A stretch of DNA of 64,000 nt. It comes from an uncultured Pelagibacteraceae bacterium (GTDB taxonomy: Bacteria; Pseudomonadota; Alphaproteobacteria; Pelagibacterales; Pelagibacteraceae). The position numbers and the translations under genes were made by a program. The stretch is taken from the NCBI GenBank assembly GCA_902524115.1, contig CABZCA010000007.1, positions 1 through 64,000 on the forward strand. Direction: 5' to 3'. The notes beneath the pieces were generated by a model, which was not told the DNA's origin, did not search any database, and worked only from the letters and a program-made list of their open reading frames with translations. Of the stretch, positions 32,064 to 41,358 are shown piece after piece (within the stretch, counting starts at the first letter, position 1; every line of letters begins with the position of its first letter).

Positions 32064-33497
32064 ATGAATTTAGCAATATGGGATGTGGAAAGCTCAAGTG
32101 CATCAACTTCTTTCGGAAGTATAATTGAAATTGGGGGAATTTTAGTTGATGAAAACTTTAAAGAGAAAGATCGATTTAATTTAAGGTGTAGTCTTCCTGA
32201 AGGAGAGATATTTCAGGCCATGGCCTTAATAGTCAATAAGACATCGATAAAACAACTAACTCAAACAAACTTAAGTCATTATCAAATGTTGGGAGAAGTT
32301 GAAAAAATATTTAAAAAATGGAGTCCTGCAATATTTTTAGGTTGGAGTAGCCTTAATTTTGATGAAGAGATGATAAGGAAAGAGTTTTTTAAAAATATTA
32401 GATATCCCTATATTACCAATGCAGCACCCAATAAAAGACATGATGGTATAAATATTGCAAGAGCTGCTTATGCAGTTGATCCTACAATATTAGAAACAGA
32501 AATTAATGAAAAAAATAATCCTGTATTTAAATTAGCGTCCTTAGCTCAAATGCAAGGAATTGATGCAAGTGATGCTCACTCAGCACTTGCTGATGCCGAA
32601 TTGACTGCAAAAATTTTAAAGATTGTTAAAAATAAACAAGAGCATACTTGGGAGTCCTTTTTAAGAACTGCGAATAAATCAGATACTGAAACTATAATGA
32701 AAAAGGGTGAAGTAGTAACTCTAAATGAATATTATTATGGTAAATCGAGACTTCATTTAGTTGTACCACTACATCCAAAACATTGTATGCACCCAATTTA
32801 CCAAGGATGGTATTACTCCATTGATTTGAGAACTGAAATACAGCCTTTAATAAATAAATCAATAAATGAATTAAAAGTTGAGATGAAAAAAACACCTAAG
32901 TTTTTAAGAACTATACGTGCAAATAAAGCACCTATTATAATTGATGCGAAATATGGAATAAATGCTGAGCCTTATAACAAACTTGATAAAAACGTAATTA
33001 AAAAAAGAGCAGAATTTGTTCAAAATAATGAACAATTTTCTCAAAATATATTAACAGCTTTAAGGGAAGTTGCGGAAGAAAAAGAGCAATCAAAATCGCA
33101 AGAAGATATATACGCAGAAGAAAGCATTTATACTAAATTTACATCAAATAAAGATACAGCTCTTTTCCCCGCTTGGCACGCAGCACCATGGAAAGAAAAA
33201 TTAAATTTACTAGATAAATTTGATGACGATAGATTAGTTGGGTTTGGTAAAAAAATTATATTTCAAGAGGCCCCAGAAGTTTTGCCAGAGACAATGTATA
33301 AATCAATAAGAAGAGAAATTGCCAAAAGAATACTAAGTGAAAGGCAAGAGAAATGGTGGACAATACCTACATTATATAATGAAATTGATACTTTAAGAGA
33401 AAAATACACTAATGAGAATGATCACGAAAAATTAGCTCTCCTTGATGAATTCAATACTTATGCAATGTCTATTCAAAAAAAGTACGAGAATGTTTGA
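32064..33497 (+). CDS. sbcB: exodeoxyribonuclease I-like DEDD exonuclease
   Basis: IWDVESSSAS (DxE), GWSSLNFDEEMIRKEF, DAHSALADAELTAKI, ExoI-type C-terminal region. Confidence 0.8.
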   Translation: MNLAIWDVESSSASTSFGSIIEIGGILVDENFKEKDRFNLRCSLPEGEIFQAMALIVNKTSIKQLTQTNLSHYQMLGEVEKIFKKWSPAIFLGWSSLNFDEEMIRKEFFKNIRYPYITNAAPNKRHDGINIARAAYAVDPTILETEINEKNNPVFKLASLAQMQGIDASDAHSALADAELTAKILKIVKNKQEHTWESFLRTANKSDTETIMKKGEVVTLNEYYYGKSRLHLVVPLHPKHCMHPIYQGWYYSIDLRTEIQPLINKSINELKVEMKKTPKFLRTIRANKAPIIIDAKYGINAEPYNKLDKNVIKKRAEFVQNNEQFSQNILTALREVAEEKEQSKSQEDIYAEESIYTKFTSNKDTALFPAWHAAPWKEKLNLLDKFDDDRLVGFGKKIIFQEAPEVLPETMYKSIRREIAKRILSERQEKWWTIPTLYNEIDTLREKYTNENDHEKLALLDEFNTYAMSIQKKYENV

Positions 33498-33563
33498 TGT
33501 ATAAAATTAAATATATGCATTTTTAACTATTGAATAAATAAAATTAATTTATATAAAACTTAT

Positions 33564-33881
33564 ATGGCAACAGTAAAATCTACAGACGAAAGTTTTGATC
33601 AATTAGTTAAAGATAATAAGATATTAATTTGTGATTTTTGGGCAGAATGGTGCGGTCCATGCCATATGGTGGCTCCCAGCTTGGAAGAAATCTCAAATGA
33701 AATGTCTGACCAATTATCTGTTGCAAAACATAACATTGATGAAGAGCCAAATACGCCAACAAAATATGGTGTTCGAGGAATCCCTACGATGATTTTGATG
33801 AAAGACGGAAATCATGTTTCAACTAAGGTTGGGGCGGTTCCAAAAAGTGAAATTGTTTCTTGGATAAAAGAAAATATCTAA
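33564..33881 (+). CDS. trxA: thioredoxin
   Basis: FWAEWCGPCHMVAP, YGVRGIPTMILMKDG. Confidence 0.94.
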   Translation: MATVKSTDESFDQLVKDNKILICDFWAEWCGPCHMVAPSLEEISNEMSDQLSVAKHNIDEEPNTPTKYGVRGIPTMILMKDGNHVSTKVGAVPKSEIVSWIKENI

Positions 33882-35143
33882 TTTAATCTTAAAATTTCTC
33901 CAGCAAGATATAGTGAACCAACGCAAAGTATGATAGTATTTTCATTTTTAGATAACGATCTTATACTTTCTTCAATACCATTAGAAAGTTTCAAATTTAA
34001 TTTAAAATTATCTAACTTTTTTCTAAAATCTTCTTTTGTAATACCACCATCTTGATTAGGAATATCAATTAAAGTAATCGAATTTACTATATTTTCAAAA
34101 GCTTTTACAAATTCTACATGATCTTTATCTTTCATCATGCCTACTATAAGATTTACTTCATCATTTTGATTTTTAATCCAATGAGCAATGGAAAAACTTG
34201 CGCTAATGTTGTGACCGCCATCTATTATTAGTTTATTATTCCCAGCAATATCTTTTAATTTACCAGATTTTATTTCTTCAAGTCTTGCTTTTAATGAAAT
34301 ATTTTTTATACCATTTACAATATTTTCATCTTTAATACTAAAAATCTTTCTTGATGCAGCAATTGCGGTACTAATATTATAAAGTTGATGATCTCCAAGA
34401 ATACTTGGTTCAGGTAATACTAATTCTCCTAACTGATCTTGATATTGAATAAATCCGTTCTCGGACTTTGCAATATTAAAATCCTTTCCAAAAAAATATT
34501 TATTTGACGTATTTTTCTTCAATGATTTTTCTATTTTATCTCTTATTTCATTATTTACTTGTTTATTAATAAATATATTTGAGTTTAAAAGCTTAGCTGT
34601 TTTTTCATATATTACCCCTTCAATTGATTTATTTTCAAGCCATTGAAAGTGATCATTGTGAATGACACCAACAAGTGTCATTAAATTTTCCTTAAATACA
34701 TTTGTACTATCAAATTGATGAAATAATCCAGCTTCTATAATATTAATGTTATCTCTGAAATTTTCAGCATGTTTTAAAAATGCACAAGTTAAAATTTCAA
34801 ATAATGTTGCATTGTCATCTCCTAAAGTTTTTTCAACATCAGTCAGTAATTCTATTAAATCATCTTCATTGATCTCATTATCTTCAAAAACGTATCTTTC
34901 TGTATAAGAGAGAAGGTGTGGTGAAGTATAAAGATTAGTTTTGTACCCAGCTTGGTTTAGTATTGACTTAAGACTATAGCACATGCTTGCTTTAGCATTA
35001 GTTCCAACAACTGTGACTACATTTTTTAACTTATCTTGCGGATTACCAAGCTTTTTTAAAAGATTAAAAGTTCTTCCCAGAGATAAATCTAGTTTTTTTC
35101 TATGATGCTTCTCTAGTTTGATTATTAGTTTCTGAAGTTTCAT
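33878..35143 (-). CDS. folC: folylpolyglutamate/dihydrofolate synthase-like Mur ligase
   Basis: YKTNLYTSPHLLSYTERY, LKARLEEIKSG, LIIDGGHNISAS; P-loop variant GTNAKAS. Confidence 0.85.
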   Translation of the reverse strand: MKLQKLIIKLEKHHRKKLDLSLGRTFNLLKKLGNPQDKLKNVVTVVGTNAKASMCYSLKSILNQAGYKTNLYTSPHLLSYTERYVFEDNEINEDDLIELLTDVEKTLGDDNATLFEILTCAFLKHAENFRDNINIIEAGLFHQFDSTNVFKENLMTLVGVIHNDHFQWLENKSIEGVIYEKTAKLLNSNIFINKQVNNEIRDKIEKSLKKNTSNKYFFGKDFNIAKSENGFIQYQDQLGELVLPEPSILGDHQLYNISTAIAASRKIFSIKDENIVNGIKNISLKARLEEIKSGKLKDIAGNNKLIIDGGHNISASFSIAHWIKNQNDEVNLIVGMMKDKDHVEFVKAFENIVNSITLIDIPNQDGGITKEDFRKKLDNFKLNLKLSNGIEESIRSLSKNENTIILCVGSLYLAGEILRLN

Positions 35144-36029
35144 TTAAATTTTCTAAATGTATATCAGAATTTTTTTTAAGTAATATCGATAGAAGATTTC
35201 CCACTTCTTTTTGTATGTCTTTTCTATGTACTACTCTGTCAACAAAACCGTGTTTCTCAACAAATTCTGCAGTTTGGAAGTCAGAGCTCAATTCTTCTTT
35301 AACAGTTGCTTGTATTACCCTTTTTCCTGCAAAAGCGATTAGGCATCCAGATTCTGCAAGATGAATATCTCCTAACATTGCAAAAGATGCAGTTATTCCT
35401 CCAGCGGTAGGATCTGTAAAACATACTATGTAAGGTAAATTATTATTTTTAAGTTCGTTTATAGCTAGTGTTGTTCTAGTCATGTTTGCTAAAGCAATAG
35501 TTGACTCAAACATTCTTTGTCCTCCACCACAAGGAAAGAACAAGTAAGGTGTTTGGTTGTCTATTGCGTGTTGTACTCCATAAATTATTGCCTCTCCCTC
35601 AGCAGCTCCAACTGAACCTCCAATAAAATCAAAGTTTATTGCACCTGCTGTTACCTCTATCCCATTTATTTTTCCCTTTGCAATCATAACTGCACAATTT
35701 TGGTTAGTCTTCTTCCTCGCAATCTTAAGTCTATCTTTATAAGATTTTGTATCAACCCAATTTAATGGATCTTCTGTAGGTATGGGAGACTCTAAAATTT
35801 GATAAGCATTTTTACCAAATACTGTATCAAACCTTTGTCTACAACTAATTCTATGATGCTTTCCGCACAGATTACAAACCCATAAATTATTTTCTAAATC
35901 TTTCTTTAATATTGGACCCTTACAACAACTTGTCCAATCTGAATTTGCTATATCTTCTTTTGAAGGTCTTTTTTTAAGGACCTTCTTTATTTTTTCTCCA
36001 AAATTTATAGCTTTTGTTAACCAATTCAT
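35100..36029 (-). CDS. accD: acetyl-CoA carboxylase carboxyltransferase subunit beta
   Basis: GGSVGAAEGEAI, FPCGGGQRMFES, DPTAGGITASFAMLGDIHLAE, FAGKRVIQATV. Confidence 0.93.
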   Translation of the reverse strand: MNWLTKAINFGEKIKKVLKKRPSKEDIANSDWTSCCKGPILKKDLENNLWVCNLCGKHHRISCRQRFDTVFGKNAYQILESPIPTEDPLNWVDTKSYKDRLKIARKKTNQNCAVMIAKGKINGIEVTAGAINFDFIGGSVGAAEGEAIIYGVQHAIDNQTPYLFFPCGGGQRMFESTIALANMTRTTLAINELKNNNLPYIVCFTDPTAGGITASFAMLGDIHLAESGCLIAFAGKRVIQATVKEELSSDFQTAEFVEKHGFVDRVVHRKDIQKEVGNLLSILLKKNSDIHLENLNETSETNNQTREAS

Positions 36030-36826
36030 GATATTTTTTTTCTTAGTTTATTAACCATCTTACTTACATTTATGACAGGATTTTGTCTATTGCTTAAACT
36101 TCTAGTAATTTCTTTACAAATTTGACTACCAACAACAAGTCCATCTGTATTTTTAAAATTTGATATAGTTTTTTCAGTTATCCCAAAACCAATAACACAA
36201 TTTTTTTTAGGACTTATTTTTTTAATTTTATTATAATTAGCTAATATTTTTTTTGGAGAAACTTTTAGCTTTCCACCCGTAGTAGACAACATACTTATAT
36301 AATAAATCATATCATGGGAATCTTTTGTAATACTTTTTAGTCTTTTATTTGAGGTTGTAGGGGATAATAATTGGATAAAATTAATTGAATTTTTTTTACA
36401 TTTCCTTGAAAAAATTTTATTTTCTGGCCACGGCAAATCAACCACTATTAAACCATTAACACCTGATTTTTTACATTTTTTTAAAAAATTATTTTCACCA
36501 TATTGGAAAATCATATTGTAGTAACCCATAAATATTACTGGTTTTGAATTTTTATTTTTTTTAAAATCTCTTACAATTTTAAAAATATCATTCATCTTAA
36601 TACCATTTTTAATCGCTCTATAAGCACTAGTTTGAATTTGGCCTCCATCTGCTACTGGAGTGTTATGAGGCACACCAACTTCTAAAATATCAGCATAATT
36701 TGAAATTGCTTGTAAGATTTCTAAAGATTGTTTCTTTGAGCTATCACCAGCAACGGTGTAAGTAAGTAAAGCTGGTCTTTTCTCATTTTTTGCTTTTTTA
36801 AATGCAAGGCTAATTGGATTTAACAT
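36026..36826 (-). CDS. trpA: tryptophan synthase alpha-like TIM barrel
   Basis: DILEVGVPHNTPVADGG, VIGFGI, GLVVGSQI; divergent active-site loops. Confidence 0.85.
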   Translation of the reverse strand: MLNPISLAFKKAKNEKRPALLTYTVAGDSSKKQSLEILQAISNYADILEVGVPHNTPVADGGQIQTSAYRAIKNGIKMNDIFKIVRDFKKNKNSKPVIFMGYYNMIFQYGENNFLKKCKKSGVNGLIVVDLPWPENKIFSRKCKKNSINFIQLLSPTTSNKRLKSITKDSHDMIYYISMLSTTGGKLKVSPKKILANYNKIKKISPKKNCVIGFGITEKTISNFKNTDGLVVGSQICKEITRSLSNRQNPVINVSKMVNKLRKKIS

Positions 36827-38060
36827 ATTTCTTTCCCAATTTTTTTTCTAAAATACTTCTATCTTTATATGCATCTCCACAACTATTAATAATTACAACT
36901 GTATCCTTGCTAAATTTTTTTGCTTCTTTGATTGCTACAGAGAATGCGTGACTTGGTTCAAGCGAAGGTCTTAAATTTTCATATTTTGTTACTATTTGGT
37001 AAGCTTTTAAAGCTTCTTCATCACTAGCTGCTGTATACCTTGCGCGTTTAGTATCTTTTAAAAAGCAATGGAGTGGAGAAATTCCAGGATAATCAAGACC
37101 TGCAGAAATTGACTCAGTTTCTTCAATCTGACCATCGCTATTTTGATTTACATATTGAGCTGCACCATGAAGTATACCGATTTTCGAACCATAAGTTAAG
37201 GGAGCTGCATGCCTTTTACTTTTGGTTGGTCCACCTGCCTCAACCCCAATAAATTCAACTTGTTTTTTATTATAATCCATAAATTCATTCCAAAAACCAA
37301 AACTTGAGGAACCTCCTCCTACACAATTATATAGTTTAAGTTTTTTAGGAACATCACCAAATTCATTTATTAATTGTGCTTTAAGTTCTCTAGAGATTTG
37401 ACTGGTACTCCATCCGCATATTCGAACAAAAATTGCAGGTCCCACCGTACTACCCACACACATTGCAGTTGTATCGCAATTTGCGACCCAAAATCTAAAA
37501 CATTCTGAAACAGCATCCACAAGTGTTTGACTTCCTGAGTATACAGGAATTACGTCTGCACCATTTTCTTTCATGGCTTTAACATTTGGTTGTTGTCTTT
37601 TAATATCTTTTGCACCCATAAATATTTTACATTTCAAACCAAATTTCTTAGCTGCCATACTTAACATCTTACCAGCGTACCCGGCGCCGGTGTCGCCAAT
37701 TATTACTTTCTTTCCAGACCTTTTAGCCATTAAACAATGTACAGTTGCATTATAAATTTTGTGGGCCCCTCCATTAGCATCAGATACAACTTTGGACCAA
37801 ATCTGTGCTCCACCAACATATTTTGTTAAATTATTTAACTTGATAAATCTTGTGGGTGTCCCGATCCAATTTTTGAAATACCTATCTCTTTCTTTTATAA
37901 AATTTTTGTCATTTTTTAATTTATTAAATTGTATTTCAAGATCTTCTATAGGTTTTTTAAGTGTTTCAGGCACAAAATTTCCACCAAATTTTCCACCCCA
38001 AAAACCAAGTCTATCTCCTTGATCTATGACTGGAATTCCTTTTTTAAGTTTCATTTTCAA
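36810..38060 (-). CDS. trpB: tryptophan synthase beta-like PLP enzyme, divergent
   Basis: GNFVPETL, GGAHKIYN (PLP lysine), DTGAGYAGK, VGGGSSSFG, SISAGLDYPGISP, LEPSHA. Confidence 0.85.
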   Translation of the reverse strand: MKMKLKKGIPVIDQGDRLGFWGGKFGGNFVPETLKKPIEDLEIQFNKLKNDKNFIKERDRYFKNWIGTPTRFIKLNNLTKYVGGAQIWSKVVSDANGGAHKIYNATVHCLMAKRSGKKVIIGDTGAGYAGKMLSMAAKKFGLKCKIFMGAKDIKRQQPNVKAMKENGADVIPVYSGSQTLVDAVSECFRFWVANCDTTAMCVGSTVGPAIFVRICGWSTSQISRELKAQLINEFGDVPKKLKLYNCVGGGSSSFGFWNEFMDYNKKQVEFIGVEAGGPTKSKRHAAPLTYGSKIGILHGAAQYVNQNSDGQIEETESISAGLDYPGISPLHCFLKDTKRARYTAASDEEALKAYQIVTKYENLRPSLEPSHAFSVAIKEAKKFSKDTVVIINSCGDAYKDRSILEKKLGKKYVKSN

Positions 38061-38667
38061 TTTTAAAATTTAATAGTTTGTTAATTTTTCCTAAATCTTT
38101 TTTACCATCTTCGTTTTCTAAAGATCCACTTAGATCTATAATGTAATCTTTATTTTTAAAATTTGGAATATCTTCTATTTTTATATTTCCAGCAATCATT
38201 TTATTTACTGAATTAGGTATAGAATTTAATAATTCATGATTAAATCCGATTGACTTCTCATAACCTTTGCCATCAAAAAGAATTAGATCTGAAATTTCAT
38301 CATAATCTTTATATTTATCAACATCTTTTTGATTTTGAATTGTTAAAGCAGTAATTACTTTAATGTTATATTTTTCCTTTATTATTCTTGTCTTTTCAGG
38401 ACTTACATCATACAGCTGATAAAAGTCAAAATTAAGTTCTTTAATTTGTTCTAAGATTTTGTCATCTGGATTAACAAGCACAGAAACAAAACTTGTCTTA
38501 TTTTTTTTTATTCCAACCAATTTTTTTAACTTTTCATATTCTACATACCTTTTGCTCTTCTTGTAATTGGTTATAAAACCTACAAACTTGGGAGGAAATT
38601 GATGATTTAAGATATAACTTAAAGTCTCAAGATCAGAGACCCCACAAATTTTTATTCCTTTAACCAT
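38044..38667 (-). CDS. trpF: phosphoribosylanthranilate isomerase-like TIM barrel, divergent
   Basis: GIKICGVSD, SKRYVEYEKL, DLILFDGKG; between pyrF and trpB. Confidence 0.75.
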   Translation of the reverse strand: MVKGIKICGVSDLETLSYILNHQFPPKFVGFITNYKKSKRYVEYEKLKKLVGIKKNKTSFVSVLVNPDDKILEQIKELNFDFYQLYDVSPEKTRIIKEKYNIKVITALTIQNQKDVDKYKDYDEISDLILFDGKGYEKSIGFNHELLNSIPNSVNKMIAGNIKIEDIPNFKNKDYIIDLSGSLENEDGKKDLGKINKLLNFKIENET

Positions 38668-39338
38668 TATTTCAGATGATTAATTAAATTTTGAAGATTG
38701 TTTTTAATATTTCCTCTAGTAATTGGTCTTCCAATCACTAACCAGTCACTCCCATTTTTATAGGCTTGTTTAGGTGTCAATATTCTTTTCTGGTCATCTT
38801 TATTGGAGTTAAATCTTATTCCAGGAGTAATTATTTCTTTTTTAAATACTTTTTTAACAATATTTATTTCTTTAGGACTACACACAACTGCGTCCAGCTT
38901 AGCTCTATTGGCTAATTTAGCTTGATTTAATACTACTTTCTTTACATCATTATTAAATCCAATTTCTCTTAATGATTTGTTGTCAAGAGAGGTAAGAATT
39001 GTAACACCTACCAATTTTATTTTCCCAGAGACTTTTTTTGCAGCTTTTAATGAATCCAGTCCTGAACTTATATGAATAGTTATGTAATTGAAATTTAAAT
39101 CTTTCACTGCTTGTATCGCTGATGCGCAGGTATTTGGAATATCTAATAATTTGTAGTCTCCGAACGTAGTCTTATTTTTTAATTTTGATATAAAGTTTCT
39201 CCCACCTTTAGAATTTAAAAACTCCAACCCAAATTTATATCCTATTTTGAGTTTTGAATTTTTTGTACTCTTAATTATTTGTTTTATTTTGTAAATATTT
39301 TTACTATCACAGGCTATAAAAACTTTATTTTTTTTCAT
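38667..39338 (-). CDS. pyrF: orotidine 5'-phosphate decarboxylase
   Basis: GDYKLLDIPNT (DxKxxD), TPGIRF, GSDWLVIGRPIT. Confidence 0.92.
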   Translation of the reverse strand: MKKNKVFIACDSKNIYKIKQIIKSTKNSKLKIGYKFGLEFLNSKGGRNFISKLKNKTTFGDYKLLDIPNTCASAIQAVKDLNFNYITIHISSGLDSLKAAKKVSGKIKLVGVTILTSLDNKSLREIGFNNDVKKVVLNQAKLANRAKLDAVVCSPKEINIVKKVFKKEIITPGIRFNSNKDDQKRILTPKQAYKNGSDWLVIGRPITRGNIKNNLQNLINHLK

Positions 39339-39615
39339 TAATTTTTTTAAACCACTCTTTTGACATCTTAAATTGAATAGTCTTTTTTTCTGGAGTATTT
39401 ACTTTTTCATTTGTTTTTGGATTTCTTGCAACTCTTGCCTTTTGTATTCTTGGCTCTAATGAAAATACATCCCTAATTTCAACTCTTTCACCACGTTTTA
39501 AAGCTTCTTGCATTTCATACAAGGTGATTTCAAAAAATTTTATCAAATCTTTTTTTAAAAAATTTGGGTAATTATTAGCAAGTTGTCTGATTAAATCTGA
39601 TTTTACAGCTGGCAA
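39325..39615 (-). CDS. ihfB: integration host factor beta / HU-family DNA-binding protein
   Basis: MPAVKSDLIRQLA, GERVEIRDVFSLEPRIQKARVARNPKTNEKV; adjacent rpsA. Confidence 0.9.
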   Translation of the reverse strand: MPAVKSDLIRQLANNYPNFLKKDLIKFFEITLYEMQEALKRGERVEIRDVFSLEPRIQKARVARNPKTNEKVNTPEKKTIQFKMSKEWFKKINEKK

Positions 39616-39618
39616 TTT

Positions 39619-41358
39619 TTATTCAGTTTCCTTTTTCTTCTTATCATCTAATTGTTCAGAGAGTGAAGAGAATGGAAGATTTTTACCACTTAGAGGACTT
39701 GAATGCTCTCTGATTGCTTTAGCATTCATTATCTCCTCAAGTAATTTAATACTTAAAGATACTTTTCTCTTCTCAAAATTCAATTCTGATATTGCTGCAT
39801 CTATTCTTTCACCTCCAACAAATCGGGATGGTCTAGCATCACTACTGCTCATTGCTATCTGAGATTTTTTTATTAAAATCTCCACATCACAATCCTCTGG
39901 TTTTACTAGCAAACCTTTATTATCTGATGAAATTACCTTCACAGTAACGGTATCGTTAATTTTTTTTGATCTGAACCAATCAAAAGGGTCGTTTTGCATT
40001 TGTTTTAAACCAACTCTTACTTTTTGATCAGATTTTTTAATTTCTAGAATTTTTACCTTTAACTTTTTCCCTTTTTCATATTTTTTCAATTCTTCTTCGG
40101 GTTTGCCAGTATATGAAAGATCATTTGAGTGTAAAAATCCATCAATATCAAAATCAGCCAGTTTAACATAAATTGCGTAATCATTAGAATTATTTACTAC
40201 TCCTTCAATTTCTGATCCTACTGGATAATTATTTTCTAATATGGAATATGGGTTATCTTGTGTTAACCTATGGGAAATCGCAACTCTTCTTTTTTCCTTG
40301 TCTATTTCAGTAATTACACAATCAATTTGGTCGCCTACATTGAATATTTTTTTGGGTGAAATATTTTTCTTTGTCCAGCTAATCTCACTACTATGAAGCA
40401 AAGTGCTTAACCCAGGCTCTAATTCACAAAAACATCCATAATCAGTGATCTTTACAACTTTTACCATATATTTGCTGCCAATCTGGTAGTTAGAAATGTG
40501 TTCAAATGGATCTGGGGATAATTGTTTAAGAGAACATCCAACTTGTAATTTATCCATATCAATTGAAATGACTTTTAAATTGTGTTTTTCACCAATATTA
40601 AATATCTCATCAGGATGGTTAACTCTACTATAGCTAATTTCTTGGAGGTGGCAAAGCGTGTCAATTGTGCCCTCTGGTGTTGTCACCTCAAAAAAACAAC
40701 CAAATGAGGAATATCCTTTTACCACAGCATCTTTGATAATGTCTCCAACCTTAAATTTTTCTATTATTTTTACTTTATCTTCTTTTTTATTTGATGATAC
40801 AACTTGTCTTCTGGATACCACACTATTCCCTCTCACCATATCAAGTTTAATGAGAGCAAATTTTTGCTCTACACCTATTAAATGATCAATATTTTTAATT
40901 GGCTTATCAGAAATTTGAGATCCTGGACAAAACATAAGAGAGCCTGTTTCTATATGTTCAACAATTACTCCTCCTTTTGTTTTTTGTGTAATTTTTCCAT
41001 TAATTAATTCATTGTTCTCATAACATTTTACCAGCTTATTCCATCCCTTTATCTTTTGGGCTTTATGAGCTGACACTACGACATCACCATTCTTATCCTC
41101 AATTTTTTCTAGGAGTACAGAAATCGTTGAGCCCTCTTTCAAACTTTCATCAATACCAATCAATTTCATTTCATTAATGTCAATTACTGGTTCACTTTTT
41201 AAACCTGGTATAAAAAGAAAAACATACTTATTTGTTATTTTTGTAACTTTCCCATCAATTATCTTTCCTTCTTCAATTTTATTCTTTGATAATTGACTGC
41301 TTAATAACTTTTGGAATTGCTTAGTTTTTGGTGATGATAGGTCTTTATAAATTTCCAT
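39619..41358 (-). CDS. rpsA: 30S ribosomal protein S1
   Basis: Multiple S1 repeats (GKITQKTKGGVIVE, VKITDYGCFCELEPGLSTLLHSSEISW). Confidence 0.95.
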   Translation of the reverse strand: MEIYKDLSSPKTKQFQKLLSSQLSKNKIEEGKIIDGKVTKITNKYVFLFIPGLKSEPVIDINEMKLIGIDESLKEGSTISVLLEKIEDKNGDVVVSAHKAQKIKGWNKLVKCYENNELINGKITQKTKGGVIVEHIETGSLMFCPGSQISDKPIKNIDHLIGVEQKFALIKLDMVRGNSVVSRRQVVSSNKKEDKVKIIEKFKVGDIIKDAVVKGYSSFGCFFEVTTPEGTIDTLCHLQEISYSRVNHPDEIFNIGEKHNLKVISIDMDKLQVGCSLKQLSPDPFEHISNYQIGSKYMVKVVKITDYGCFCELEPGLSTLLHSSEISWTKKNISPKKIFNVGDQIDCVITEIDKEKRRVAISHRLTQDNPYSILENNYPVGSEIEGVVNNSNDYAIYVKLADFDIDGFLHSNDLSYTGKPEEELKKYEKGKKLKVKILEIKKSDQKVRVGLKQMQNDPFDWFRSKKINDTVTVKVISSDNKGLLVKPEDCDVEILIKKSQIAMSSSDARPSRFVGGERIDAAISELNFEKRKVSLSIKLLEEIMNAKAIREHSSPLSGKNLPFSSLSEQLDDKKKKETE

